DNA of 49,813 nt, from NCBI GenBank assembly GCA_037128595.1, contig JBAXWB010000034.1, forward strand, positions 1 to 49,813. Direction: 5' to 3'. A program made the position numbers and the translations under genes. The stretch is from a bacterium (GTDB taxonomy: Bacteria > Verrucomicrobiota > Kiritimatiellia > CAIKKV01 > CAITUY01). Below the pieces are notes generated by a model. That model did not search any database. It was not told the DNA's origin and worked only from the letters and a program-made list of their open reading frames with translations. Within the stretch, counting starts at the first letter, position 1, and every line of letters begins with the position of its first letter. Shown here one piece after another: positions 31,805 to 40,061 of this stretch.

Positions 31805-31978
31805 TCAAATCCGACCCATAAGAACCAATATGAGCAGGATCAAAGCCACAAAGCCCAATCCCCCACTTGGATAATATCCCCAGTTCTTGCTATGAGACCA
31901 TGTGGGCAATGCCCCCACCAGAAGCAGGATTAATACAATTAACAGGATTGTTCCGACATTTATCGTTCCGATGAACAT
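31805..31978 (-). CDS. DUF3309 family small membrane protein
   Basis: 57 residues from the ATG at 31978, which has AAAGGAG 9 bases upstream. GTILLIVLILLLVGALPTWSHSKNWGYYPSGG followed by GFVALILLILVLMGRI is the textbook DUF3309 pattern of two helices around a W-P-tryptophan/histidine loop. The family is common and probably stress-related, but its function is unknown. The frame is open for 58 codons upstream; that part overlaps the REP-like palindrome and is not credible coding sequence. Confidence 0.9.
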   Translation of the reverse strand: MFIGTINVGTILLIVLILLLVGALPTWSHSKNWGYYPSGGLGFVALILLILVLMGRI

Positions 31979-32107
31979 AGTTTTTCTCCTTTTTGATTGA
32001 GACCAGTTTACATGATAAACGGATTTCGTTTGATGGGGTTTAACCCTACCAAGATAACGGAACCCCGTTGGTCGAGATGGGGCAAAACAGTCTCTCAGCA
32101 GCCACAG

Positions 32108-32193
32108 CGGCTCACCGGGACGGTTCGCCCTACCCAATCCCACACTCATCACGTGATGTTAATCAGGTAGGGCGAGGCGTCCCTGCCGAGCCG
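32108..32193. repeat. REP-like imperfect inverted repeat
   Basis: Arms 32108-32134 and 32166-32193 pair with a few mismatches; GGTTCGCCCTACC on the left opposes GGTAGGGCGAGG on the right, and CGGCTC opposes GAGCCG. The loop contains the 10-bp palindrome ATCACGTGAT at 32148-32157. The 383-base gap 31979-32361 otherwise holds only the leaders of the DUF3309 gene and the lipoprotein gene at 32362. Confidence 0.7.
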
Positions 32194-32361
32194 TCCTTAT
32201 GAGGCGGACACGAGTCTATAGGTATATTTCTTCAGCAGATTTAAGAACGGTTCTGCTGATAGACAAAATATTCAGGGAAGCGTATTAATTAGCCTTATGA
32301 GACAAGAGTTCCTTTATATCTCTCGTCCGGGACAAATGATGACAAGAACAGGAGTGAGACA

Positions 32362-33336
32362 ATGATACGTCTATCTGCAAAGCTGGGTGTGGTGGCAATG
32401 ATCCTGATGGCGGGAATCCTGTCGGGCTGTATCGATAACACGACCGTGGTCGAGGTCCGGAAGGATGGCAGCGGCATGGTGTCGGAAGTGACCTATATGA
32501 GTCCCGCCATGGACCAGATGATCAACCAGATGATGCAAGGCCTGATGTCCGGAATGTCCAACACCACCTCCGGGGCTGAAGGAAAGGCTGAGCTCAGTGT
32601 CACGAAGTCGGGTAGCGCCAAGATGCTGGATCGCAAGCAGTACGAGATTAAAGCCATGCAAATGGGGGACGGCGTGTCGGTGGCCAACGTATCCGAGGTA
32701 ACCCGCAAGGATGGGGCCAGCGGGGTCCGGGTGGATTACAGCTTCAAGGATATCACCAAACTCAAGATAGAGTCTGCCTCATCCCCTGAGGCAACCCTGG
32801 GCGTCGGTAGCGGGGGAATGGAAACTGAGAAACCGGCAAAAAGGAATAAACCCATGACATTTGCGTTTACGGCCGGACCCACCGCCAAACTGATCATCAC
32901 AATGCCGCCCGATGAAAGCGCCGCTCCAGGCGGGGCGGCCGGCTCCGTCGTGATAACCGAGACCAATGGGGTTGCCAGGGGCGATGAAAAAGGTCAGCCC
33001 GCTTCAGAGCCGAATGATAAAGCCATGGAGAACTCGATGAGATCCATGCTGAAGGATTTCCGCATGTCACTCCGCATCAAGGTGGATGGCGAGATCCGGA
33101 AATCCAATGCCGCCTTCATCCAGGTCGGCGGTACCAGCCACAAGAAGCAATATGTCACCCTGTATAATGTGGAGCTCGGCAAGATCATGAGCGACCCCGG
33201 ACTGTTCGCGAAATATGGCAGCAAACTGGAAGAATTACAGTCGATGGGTGATTCGCCGGATGCCAGGAAGATCCTGATGGATCTGCCCGGCATCCAGATA
33301 GAGACTGAAAAGAAGATCGAGATTGAGTTCCAATAA
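32362..33336 (+). CDS. Lipoprotein, 324 residues, unknown function
   Basis: The N-terminus is a lipoprotein signal (KLGVVAMILMAGILSGC, lipidated cysteine near residue 23). The mature protein begins with strands (NTTVVEVRKDGSGMVSEVTYM), has a methionine-rich patch (residues ~47-65), a glycine/alanine/proline-rich linker at ~145-205, and a C-terminal lysine-rich alpha/beta part. The VEVRKDGSG start is common in lipoproteins of the LppM type that bind membranes, but no family is claimed. AGGAGTGAG precedes the ATG. It is convergent with the barrel gene ending at 33346. Confidence 0.72.
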   Translation: MIRLSAKLGVVAMILMAGILSGCIDNTTVVEVRKDGSGMVSEVTYMSPAMDQMINQMMQGLMSGMSNTTSGAEGKAELSVTKSGSAKMLDRKQYEIKAMQMGDGVSVANVSEVTRKDGASGVRVDYSFKDITKLKIESASSPEATLGVGSGGMETEKPAKRNKPMTFAFTAGPTAKLIITMPPDESAAPGGAAGSVVITETNGVARGDEKGQPASEPNDKAMENSMRSMLKDFRMSLRIKVDGEIRKSNAAFIQVGGTSHKKQYVTLYNVELGKIMSDPGLFAKYGSKLEELQSMGDSPDARKILMDLPGIQIETEKKIEIEFQ

Positions 33337-33345
33337 TTCCTGTAT

Positions 33346-34263
33346 TTAGAATTCCCAGCCCGCGTTGAACCAGACTTGCGCATCGGGTGAATCCGATGTC
33401 ACGCCAACCAGCGGGGCGAAGTTCATGGTCATCTGGGGAAAGGGCCTGTACTGAATGCTGGGGCCAATCAGGACGGAATCTTCAAATTCGCCCCGGGCTT
33501 CCTTGGTGTCGGTGAAAGCGGCCTTGCACTCGCCGCCCACCGCCAGTTTGTAATCCAACACGCTATAGCTCAGGCCGCTACAGATCTGATATTCCCGCTC
33601 CAATTCGCCGCCGGTCTCGCATTCGGCCACGAAGTTTACCCCCCAGTGCCAACGTTGGGCCAGCTCCCCGCCAAACAGGATCTTGGGCTCGATCTGGTCC
33701 GGCCCATACTCGCGGTCATGCCGGATCCATTCCAGATACAAGGTCGGGTTCCCGGGCAACCGGCCCCAGTCGGCCAAGGCATAACGGAGTTCCAATTGCT
33801 CGCTGTTGTAGATTGTCCCGTCGCTACCGGACTGGTCGGTGCGGGCATAGATGTCGAGCTGGAACCGGTGCGGCAATCCGAACTCGGCCTCGTACAGGCT
33901 CCGGTAACTCGTCGTCCCATCCTTTTCAAACGTTGTTCGCAACCAGTATTCAACGTCCATCTTCCCTTCCGGAATGATATAGACACGGGTCGTGGGAAAA
34001 CGCCGGGTGGCCGCCCAAAGCGGTTGTTCATATGACCCGATGAGCCCTTCCTCCCGCAACGCGGGAAGCCGCGTCGCATTGACCTGAATGACCGGGTATT
34101 CCCAGGAACGGTAGCGGGTTTCCACGGGCTGAGGCTGGGGGGCAGGTGCCTGGTTTCGCATGGCATCAGCCGGGTTGGCGATCTGAGCCGTACTGGCGCC
34201 GGCAAAAACCATCAGACCAGTCAATACCGCCATCACTTCACAAAGGGGCTTCGATTCTCTCAT
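33346..34263 (-). CDS. Outer-membrane beta-barrel protein
   Basis: 305 residues with a signal peptide ending near GASTAQ (residue ~27), a proline/glutamine linker (APAPQPQP), and about ten to twelve amphipathic strands with many Trp and Tyr, ending WFNAGWEF with the terminal phenylalanine. Segments such as RFQLDIYARTD, NPTLYLEWIRHDREYGPDQIEPKILFGGEL and RPFPQMTMNFAPLVGV look like strands of a copper-resistance or MetA-pathway-type barrel, but the family is not firmly known. CAGGAG sits 8 bases before the ATG. Confidence 0.75.
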   Translation of the reverse strand: MRESKPLCEVMAVLTGLMVFAGASTAQIANPADAMRNQAPAPQPQPVETRYRSWEYPVIQVNATRLPALREEGLIGSYEQPLWAATRRFPTTRVYIIPEGKMDVEYWLRTTFEKDGTTSYRSLYEAEFGLPHRFQLDIYARTDQSGSDGTIYNSEQLELRYALADWGRLPGNPTLYLEWIRHDREYGPDQIEPKILFGGELAQRWHWGVNFVAECETGGELEREYQICSGLSYSVLDYKLAVGGECKAAFTDTKEARGEFEDSVLIGPSIQYRPFPQMTMNFAPLVGVTSDSPDAQVWFNAGWEF

Positions 34264-34407
34264 TGGTTCTCCTGTTTAAATTTGAAAGTATAAACGTGAG
34301 CAATGAGAAAAAGGTTCACCACCTATTTTAAGTGCCAGGGTGATATGTTGAGAACCTGCCGATCATGCGCAGAGCAGGCGTCAAAGTGGCATCTGAGCGA
34401 GACACCT

Positions 34408-34830
34408 TTACAGGTTTTTCAACAATTCCATGAGGTTATAGACCGCCTGCCCATGCCCCTGATGAAGGAAGAGGCCGACCTGGGCGATGAGGGAGTAGGC
34501 AAAGGCAAATTGGGCCAGAGCAAAGAGGGCGATCGTGAACTGACTGAGGCTGATGAGCCCGATCCCGAACTGCGAAATGGTGATGAGTCCCACCGCAAAC
34601 TGGCCGATGGCAATCACCCCCCGGGCAACCACGGGCACCTTATTGGGCCGGTACTTGAAGGAGATATGCACCAACGGAAGCCCGAATATCTCCGTCGGGG
34701 ATTTATATTCATATCCCCAGCCATCCCACTTTTGCCTGGCAGGATGAGGCGCCCCGCAGCTTGGACAGGCAAGCGCCTCCTCACTCACAACATGTTGGCA
34801 ACAACGACAGTGTTTCATGGGAATCATCAT
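34408..34830 (-). CDS. Zinc-ribbon protein with hydrophobic G-x-x-x-I-x-Q-F repeats
   Basis: About 140 residues. The start is a zinc ribbon (KHCRCCQHVVSEEALACPSCGAPHP). It is followed by a hydrophobic repeat of roughly eight residues, GVIAIGQF-AVGLITISQF-GIGLISLSQF-TIALFALAQF, which forms a regular stacked pattern and is probably membrane-embedded. The same architecture is known in hypothetical proteins of several phyla. Start uncertain between the MM at 34830 and the ATG at 34818; no strong binding site. The + strand frame opposite (34303-34884) is its shadow. Confidence 0.75.
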   Translation of the reverse strand: MMIPMKHCRCCQHVVSEEALACPSCGAPHPARQKWDGWGYEYKSPTEIFGLPLVHISFKYRPNKVPVVARGVIAIGQFAVGLITISQFGIGLISLSQFTIALFALAQFAFAYSLIAQVGLFLHQGHGQAVYNLMELLKNL

Positions 34831-34941
34831 AGGATTTTCGATGGATACGGCAACAGGGAAAAGGTCCAGGGCAGATGCATCTAAACATTCAACAGAATTA
34901 GGATAATCGGACAGAATTCACGGAATGTTTAAAATGGTGAC

Positions 34942-35060
34942 GAGTGTATCCCTTTGTTTTGGCTCTCACTGTGGGGCGGATGTCCCCATCCGCCTTGTTG
35001 CCAGTTGGACCCTCATACAGGCGGATGGGGACATCCGCCCCACAACTCAGAGATACACTC
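34942..35060. repeat. REP/BIME-like element: perfect 26-bp inverted repeat with outer 9-bp arms
   Basis: The inner arms 34970-34995 and 35019-35044 are exact reverse complements. Each arm is itself a hairpin (GGCGGATG-TCCC-CATCCGCC). An outer 9-bp pair GAGTGTATC (34942-34950) and GATACACTC (35052-35060) encloses them. The nested structure is that of a BIME-type intergenic element and lies just upstream of a truncated gene fragment. Confidence 0.85.
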
Positions 35061-35108
35061 AACCTGTGCTTTGCTCTAGTCGGGAATCCCCTTGTTTTTT
35101 CCTTTTAA

Positions 35109-35333
35109 CCCCGCACCCGGCCGGGGGCCCCACTAAACCGCTACCTGCCAGAAGAAAGCCTCAAATATGAAGTCAATGCTGAGGAGGTGGAGAAAATAAT
35201 CGTCCAATTTGAGAAACAACGGCGGAGCACTCAACAGGAAGCAGATTTCACCCTGGCTCAATTGAATCGGGTTAAACGGGACCTGGATAAGATCAAGGCG
35301 AAGATCATTCTCCTTGAGGAGCAAGGGGGATAG
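35109..35333 (+). pseudogene. 5'-truncated remnant of a coiled-coil protein gene
   Basis: From the in-frame stop at 35106 to TAG at 35331 the frame is open for 74 codons without ATG near its start, but reads like real protein: RYLPEESLKYEVNAEEVEK, then IIVQFEKQRRSTQQEADF and LNRVKRDLDKIKAKI, a charged heptad-like coiled coil. A GTG at about residue 25 could start a shorter product. The simplest reading is the 3' end of a gene whose 5' part was lost, with the REP-like element at the break. No parent gene was found in the window. Confidence 0.4.
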
Positions 35334-35353
35334 CCTCCTATCCACGCTGATCA

Positions 35354-36070
35354 TTACCGTTTCGGCTCATCAAATGTGGAACCGAAGTGAGACAGGAAAA
35401 ACAGTTTCCCGCCTGTCCACCACCCGTCCTTCGGCTTTGCCAGCATCGGGCGCAGGCAGGTCGCCATCTGCAGGGTTACCAACGCCAGGATAAAGAACCA
35501 TGTCTTAACCCCTGCCGCCTTACGGAATAACGCATGATCCTGCAGTTTCGCAATAAACCCAACCGCGAACGAAACAGCTACACCCCAGATACACACCACC
35601 AGCATGGTCACAAACGATACACTTTCCGTCGAAACTGAGAACAACCACGCCACTGGCGCCAGCCCGACCAGGATCAATCCCAACATGGCCAGACAAGCCG
35701 CCCCAAGTACAAACGCCCGTGAAAAGGTCAAAGGAGCACCTCCCACACAGGCAAACACATAGAGTGCCGGGTAACAGAGTGCCAACGCGAACAACGCCGT
35801 CAACGGCACCTTTACGGCATCCATGAACGCCACCGACCAGCCCCCGAACAGCCCCATCGCCAAACCGAACGTCGCATGGAATACCACGGCGGCGACGAGC
35901 AACGTCAGTCCGTTCCGGAGCGGGTTCTGCCCGTTGGCAATCCCCTCCACAACGGTCTCAGGGGATTTCAGCAGTGCCGTTACAATGTTGTCGGGCTTCG
36001 GCATATGATCATCATCTAACGGTGGCGGCACCAAATTTCCTGAACCTATTTTTACCGGATCTTCATTCAT
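35354..36070 (-). CDS. Polytopic membrane protein A of a paralogous pair (Yip1-like)
   Basis: 238 residues with about five to six helices after a 45-residue polar N-terminus (LKSPETVVEGIANGQNPLRNGLTLLVAAVVFHATFGLAMGLFGGW). The layout, with a short amphipathic start and clustered helices, is that of Yip1-like or 'actin-binding WH2-like' bacterial membrane proteins. It shares length, topology and the late LRPMLAKPKDGW motif with the neighbouring gene. GGGAG lies 8 bases before the ATG, and the gene follows its paralogue by 15 bases. Confidence 0.65.
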   Translation of the reverse strand: MNEDPVKIGSGNLVPPPLDDDHMPKPDNIVTALLKSPETVVEGIANGQNPLRNGLTLLVAAVVFHATFGLAMGLFGGWSVAFMDAVKVPLTALFALALCYPALYVFACVGGAPLTFSRAFVLGAACLAMLGLILVGLAPVAWLFSVSTESVSFVTMLVVCIWGVAVSFAVGFIAKLQDHALFRKAAGVKTWFFILALVTLQMATCLRPMLAKPKDGWWTGGKLFFLSHFGSTFDEPKR

Positions 36071-36085
36071 GGTCGGCTCTCCCTC

Positions 36086-36802
36086 TTATTTTGCACCCGT
36101 CAACAAGTACGGCATTACTTCTCGAAACACAAACTCGTAAAAATTACGATCCAGACAATCCGGCCTGAGCCAGGCGACCGGAAAGAACGGGCTTCCCACA
36201 AAAGGCCGGAGGATCCACGACAACTGGCAACCCACGAACGCAAACGCCATTACCCACAATGCGAACAATACACCCGCCGGACAACGGGGGGTCACCACCT
36301 GACGCAACCCCTTCAACAGCGCAACGTTACCGCCGAACCCCGCAAGGGACAGAATGATGATGTGGGTGACCAAAATCGAATTATGTGCCGTGCGTAGTTC
36401 GTCATGTGAACCCATGACGGGAACACCTGACATCAGGAAAAACAACGCCACAGGGGCCAGGCTCAACAAAATCCAACCGCTGATGGTCATGGCCGCAAAC
36501 ACGGCAAATACGGTCGACCTGAACGAGAGGCCGGATCCCAGCATGCTGGCCGTCATCCAGTTAAATCCGGCAACCAGCGTGGTCGTCCCTAAAAACAGGA
36601 CAGGCAGTTTGATGGCGACATAGAGGCTCAATTGAGGGGACCGCCACCCCGCCAGGACGGCCCCATAGACGGCACAGGCCATCACGATGAAGGCAGCCAG
36701 GTCAATGAGGTCGCCCCACCGGAGATCCTGAGCACGAACATGCTCCCAAAACGCCTCGCGATCTTTTAATAACAAGACAGGCAATACCATTGCTCTTACC
36801 AT
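36086..36802 (-). CDS. Polytopic membrane protein B of a paralogous pair (Yip1-like)
   Basis: 238 residues with six predicted helices. It shares with the downstream gene an identical length, the same helix spacing, SLAPVALFFLMSG against GLAPVAWLFSVST, and WILRPFVGSPFFP against TCLRPMLAKPKDG, so the two look like an old tandem duplication. Start 36802 is used; an in-frame ATG four codons later (36790) is equally plausible. It begins a two-gene minus-strand unit, divergent from the toxin-antitoxin genes. Confidence 0.65.
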   Translation of the reverse strand: MVRAMVLPVLLLKDREAFWEHVRAQDLRWGDLIDLAAFIVMACAVYGAVLAGWRSPQLSLYVAIKLPVLFLGTTTLVAGFNWMTASMLGSGLSFRSTVFAVFAAMTISGWILLSLAPVALFFLMSGVPVMGSHDELRTAHNSILVTHIIILSLAGFGGNVALLKGLRQVVTPRCPAGVLFALWVMAFAFVGCQLSWILRPFVGSPFFPVAWLRPDCLDRNFYEFVFREVMPYLLTGAK

Positions 36803-36899
36803 GTCGTCACTTTAACGACATTCAGGGTGCCAGTCACTCCAGGATTTCGTCACTGATAATCCAGAAAATATCACGTGTTTTCCCACCTGTCACTTTCCC

Positions 36900-36929
36900 T
36901 TGCATCGAGTAGTCATATCGCAGTATATT
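36900..36929 (+). promoter_or_regulatory. Sigma-70-type promoter of the toxin-antitoxin operon
   Basis: TTGCAT at 36900-36905 and TATATT at 36924-36929 are separated by 18 bases. A start near 36936 leaves a short leader. ATATC-TTAAG-GATAT at about 36934-36948 is an inverted repeat over the start site and just before the AAGGA binding site, a natural place for antitoxin autorepression. Confidence 0.55.
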
Positions 36930-36952
36930 GATGATATCTTAAGGATATTTAT

Positions 36953-37228
36953 ATGACCTCAATCGCCATACAAGACTTGAAGCGGCCCCGCGAATTGCGC
37001 GAAATGCTAACGCAAGAACACGAGGTGTTTGTGACCAAAGACGGACACCCTTTCGCGATTATGGTCGGCATTGATGCTGATTCTGCTGACGATACCCTGC
37101 GGGAGGTGCGCCGTGCCCTATTTTCATCCGTCATACTACGTGCCCGCCGCCGAGCCCGCGGAAAACCGATAACTGAAGCGGAGATCGCTGCGGAGGTGAA
37201 TGCCGCGCGGAGCGAACGATCCAAATGA
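36953..37228 (+). CDS. Type II antitoxin, Phd/YefM-like
   Basis: 91 residues. The N-terminal TSIAIQDLKRPRELREMLTQEHEVFVTKDGHPFAIMVGI is a Phd/YefM DNA-binding fold; the basic C-terminal tail (ILRARRRARGKPITEAEIAAEVNAAR) would wrap the toxin. It is expected to repress its own promoter and neutralise the PIN toxin. AAGGA lies 7 bases before the ATG, and the stop overlaps the toxin start as ATGA, a classic toxin-antitoxin arrangement. Confidence 0.85.
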   Translation: MTSIAIQDLKRPRELREMLTQEHEVFVTKDGHPFAIMVGIDADSADDTLREVRRALFSSVILRARRRARGKPITEAEIAAEVNAARSERSK

Positions 37229-37683
37229 CACGCATTGTCCTCGACACCAGTGTTCTCGTGTCCGGCATGATCAACGCTTTCGGGGCGCCCGGACGGATCA
37301 TCGACCTCGTTCGCGAGGGAAACATCGAACTCATCGTGGATGACCGGCTCCTCGCCGAATACACCGACGTACTGAACCGTCCAAAATTCCGGACTTACTT
37401 CAACGCTCATGACGTTCGCGACATCCTTATTTTCCTGGAGCAAAATGCGCATTATGTTGTATCCACCATCCATGTGACCAACCTCCCCGATCCCGATGAC
37501 ACCCCTTTTCTGGAGGTTGCCCTCAGTGCCGGCGTGCCGCTCGTTACCGGTAACATGGACGACTTCCCGTCCAAACTTTGTCGTACAGCCGACGTGCTCA
37601 CTCCCGCCCGCTTCCTCGAACAACTTGACGGCTCGGTGCGCGATCTCAAGGGGGCGCTTCCCAAGCCGCAGCGAACACTCTAA
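37225..37683 (+). CDS. PIN-domain toxin (putative ribonuclease, COG1569 type)
   Basis: 152 residues of the PIN fold. The acidic metal-binding residues are visible: Asp7 in VLDTSVLVSG, Glu45 in LLAEYTDVL, Asp92 in PDPDDTPFLE and Asp112 in TGNMDDF. PIN toxins cut RNA, often tRNA. Overlaps the antitoxin by ATGA, and its own stop overlaps the next gene as TAATG. The catalytic set is intact, so the toxin is probably functional. Confidence 0.9.
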   Translation: MTRIVLDTSVLVSGMINAFGAPGRIIDLVREGNIELIVDDRLLAEYTDVLNRPKFRTYFNAHDVRDILIFLEQNAHYVVSTIHVTNLPDPDDTPFLEVALSAGVPLVTGNMDDFPSKLCRTADVLTPARFLEQLDGSVRDLKGALPKPQRTL

Positions 37684-39050
37684 TGAATGATATGCGACAC
37701 CGCCTAAAATCTTTCCTAAAGCTCTACTTCAACAGCCGGTGGGTTCCGACACTCACAACCTTGGCCACCTTCGCCGCATTTGTGATAACCGCATTACCAA
37801 GATGGAAACCTCTAACCTCCGTGTCCATCGCCCTCTTCATCGTGATTGGTCTGTCGTTCTTGGGGATGCTCGTGGCGGCCTTGTGGAACCTCGGCCATCG
37901 AAGATGGGGCAATGGGGTCGCCAATCTCCTGGCTGTTCCATTGTGCGGAATCGTGGGCTTTTTCGCTGTTGGGTTCATCGTGTTTGCCTCGATGTTCGGC
38001 CCGAGTGAAGATGGATTCGGGAAGGATATCGTCATCCCTCCCGACATGAAGCTGGAGATCCCGCTTGGTCCGCAGGCCATCACGAATCGCCCTGCCAGCG
38101 ACACGGAAGGGATGGCGCTGATAGACTCCTTCTCAACAAACCATGCCGACCATGGAAGCAATGATATCTCCGTTGATATACCCGTGCTCGACGAGTTTGC
38201 CGGACAGAACAGGGCTTTGTTATTGCGTCATCTGGCCTCAAGTGCCAAATGGTTTGTCACGAAGGAGCGGGGCAAAATCTATGCCTATCGGAGGTGCGTG
38301 ATCAACGGCCGGTGGCAGAACAGCCTCAATGGTTTTTATTCCGCCAGCACATTCGACATGTGGGGCAATCAAAGATTCCAGTTCAGAATCATTATCGGCC
38401 CTGATGGCCCTGTCATGAGCCATCCCTGGAGAGCCAAGGCGACCGTGGCCAATATATCGAACCGGGTTATCCGAGTGGTGGCTGCCGAAGATAAACGATT
38501 CAGTCAGGGCATAGAATCCTATCTGGTATTGGGATCAAAAGGGGCGGCACTGGAGATTTTCGAGCAGTCGCAGAGTCATGATCGCCCCTTCACTCCCTTG
38601 ACTCTGCAACAGATAGACAGAGAATTAAAAGCTGTTGTTTCATCACCAGTGGCACAGCAACGCGGATTCGATCCATCGTTGATGCCCCCTGAGTCCGTCA
38701 AGTCAGGTGATTCTGAGATTCACATCGAGAACGGGATGCAGGGGGGTATTTATTTTGTCCATGCTTACCTGAATCCCGGCGAGCCGGGCTTTGCCTATCT
38801 GAAAGTCTTTGAGGCAACCCGGAATACCCCGTTGTCGGCGAGTCGCCTTCCGGAACGTTCAACTGAATATGTCGGTTGGTCCGAGACCCCCGGGGAGCAG
38901 TTCCTCTACAGCAGCGAGATCACCGTATATGAAGGTGACTGGGGGGTCTACTATCCCGCCCGGTTTGAACTGTGGTTTGTGCCGGATTCCGGCAAACCTG
39001 AACGTAAATTGATCGAGAAGATCTTCAAGATTGAAGGATGGCAAAGATAG
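37683..39050 (+). CDS. Membrane protein with large extracytoplasmic domain, unknown
   Basis: 455 residues. Three N-terminal helices (about 20-37, 43-65, 74-102) are followed by a ~340-residue soluble domain rich in beta strands, including WFVTKERGKIYAYRRCVINGRW, FRIIIGPDGPVM and DSEIHIENGMQGGIYFVHAYLNPGEPGFAYLKVFE. No family is recognised. The ATG shares its A with the toxin stop (TAATG), so it may be translated with the toxin-antitoxin pair, which is odd for a large membrane protein. GC and codon use look similar to neighbours. Confidence 0.7.
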   Translation: MNDMRHRLKSFLKLYFNSRWVPTLTTLATFAAFVITALPRWKPLTSVSIALFIVIGLSFLGMLVAALWNLGHRRWGNGVANLLAVPLCGIVGFFAVGFIVFASMFGPSEDGFGKDIVIPPDMKLEIPLGPQAITNRPASDTEGMALIDSFSTNHADHGSNDISVDIPVLDEFAGQNRALLLRHLASSAKWFVTKERGKIYAYRRCVINGRWQNSLNGFYSASTFDMWGNQRFQFRIIIGPDGPVMSHPWRAKATVANISNRVIRVVAAEDKRFSQGIESYLVLGSKGAALEIFEQSQSHDRPFTPLTLQQIDRELKAVVSSPVAQQRGFDPSLMPPESVKSGDSEIHIENGMQGGIYFVHAYLNPGEPGFAYLKVFEATRNTPLSASRLPERSTEYVGWSETPGEQFLYSSEITVYEGDWGVYYPARFELWFVPDSGKPERKLIEKIFKIEGWQR

Positions 39051-39067
39051 AGGGCTACGCCCCCGCT

Positions 39068-39100
39068 CCTTGACAATCCCTTCCGGAGGAGGAGAATCCG
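39068..39100 (+). promoter_or_regulatory. 33-bp conserved upstream element, copy 1
   Basis: First of four copies (others at 42662, 47428, 48598). All share CCTTGACAA, a pyrimidine-to-purine core (CCCTTCCGGAGG here) and GGAGGAGAATCC. TTGACA plus GAGAAT 16 bases on is a possible sigma-70 promoter, giving a start near 39104, 40 bases before the gene at 39143. In this copy the downstream similarity to copy 2 includes GGTATTCACGATT, where copy 2 has its start codon. Confidence 0.7.
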
Positions 39101-39142
39101 ACTTGTGGTGAAGATGGTATTCACGATTCCTGCGATAATCAC

Positions 39143-39700
39143 ATGAGAAAAGAAGCAAAAAGATTACTCCTGATGCAGGGTTTCCGGCGGAAGGACATCG
39201 AGGACGTTCCTCAACTCGGTGCCTTGGCAAGGTGGACGCCATTGAGTTGTGCTGCTTTCGGAACGGTGGGAATCTGGCTTCAAGGTATCCTTCCCATCGG
39301 CGGCTTCCTCTGCCCCTGCGTGATAACGGGCATCACGGGGCTGTGGCTGGGGAGCGGATGGTTCTTCATTGCCCTCGGTCTTCTGACACTTACAGGAGGA
39401 ATGACTGCCCGGAGTATCTATGACCGCCTTTATAATGCCACCTTGAGACACCTGTTTCGCACACCACCCATCCCCCAGCACGGTTCGCCGAGGAAGTTCG
39501 GCTGTGCCATCGGGGGGATCATGTATGTCTTGAGCGGCATAGGGTTCCTTCTCGGCAACTACTGGCTGGCGTTCATCCCTGCTGTGTTCATGGTCGTATT
39601 CGCGACGATAGCGGGATTGACCCAATGGTGTTTTGCCTCCGCCATCTATGCCTGGCTATTTGAACGGGAACATGACCCAAAGGCAGGTTGCCGGAACTGA
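39143..39700 (+). CDS. DUF4395-like membrane protein
   Basis: 185 residues with four helices in two pairs (about 35-75 and 120-175). The second half, SPRKFGCAIGGIMYVLSGIGFLLGNYWLAFIPAVFMVVFATIAGLTQWCFASAIYAWLF, follows the DUF4395 pattern, including the cysteine near the end. It starts after the first 33-bp element; no ribosome-binding site is evident at the ATG, so the true start may differ. Function unknown. Confidence 0.65.
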   Translation: MRKEAKRLLLMQGFRRKDIEDVPQLGALARWTPLSCAAFGTVGIWLQGILPIGGFLCPCVITGITGLWLGSGWFFIALGLLTLTGGMTARSIYDRLYNATLRHLFRTPPIPQHGSPRKFGCAIGGIMYVLSGIGFLLGNYWLAFIPAVFMVVFATIAGLTQWCFASAIYAWLFEREHDPKAGCRN

Positions 39701-39723
39701 TCGAAAACTGAAGACAGGTCTCT

Positions 39724-39933
39724 ATGGAACAGAAGGAAATCAACCAAGCGGAGTGGAGTGATCCCGCGAACTGGTCCTGTGGCTTCTACTTCAGCAAGAA
39801 GGACAGCCGGACATGGGTGCCGAAGTCAATCCCGTGGATGGGCTGGACGCTGAACATCGGTAAACCGGCAGGGGCGTGCTGGCTGTTGGGGTTCATCATC
39901 GGCCTGCCTGTCCTCATCATTCTGCTCTCGTAA
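39724..39933 (+). CDS. DUF5808-like small protein
   Basis: 69 residues: WSDPANWSCGFYFSKKDSRTWVPKSIPWMGWTLNIGKPAG, then one helix (CWLLGFIIGLPVLIILL). The 'NW..YF.k.DsR..VPK....GWTLN' pattern is that of DUF5808 proteins. It follows the DUF4395-like gene by 23 bases and is probably in the same transcript. Role unknown; similar domains are found at the ends of membrane proteins in Firmicutes. Confidence 0.7.
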   Translation: MEQKEINQAEWSDPANWSCGFYFSKKDSRTWVPKSIPWMGWTLNIGKPAGACWLLGFIIGLPVLIILLS

Positions 39934-40061
39934 TCATTGCACCAGAACCCCTGCCCCCTGAGGATCTCGCCAGGTCGTGAACGTGTACAGGGTCTCGGGA
40001 CTGCAATTGACGCCTACGAGGTGGACACGGGCCTTTAGGAAACTGAGTTGAGGGCGGTAAA

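Noticed and set aside
34303-34884. 193-residue + strand open frame
   Set aside because: The minus strand has a zinc ribbon and a regular hydrophobic repeat; the + frame is charged and His-rich shadow sequence.
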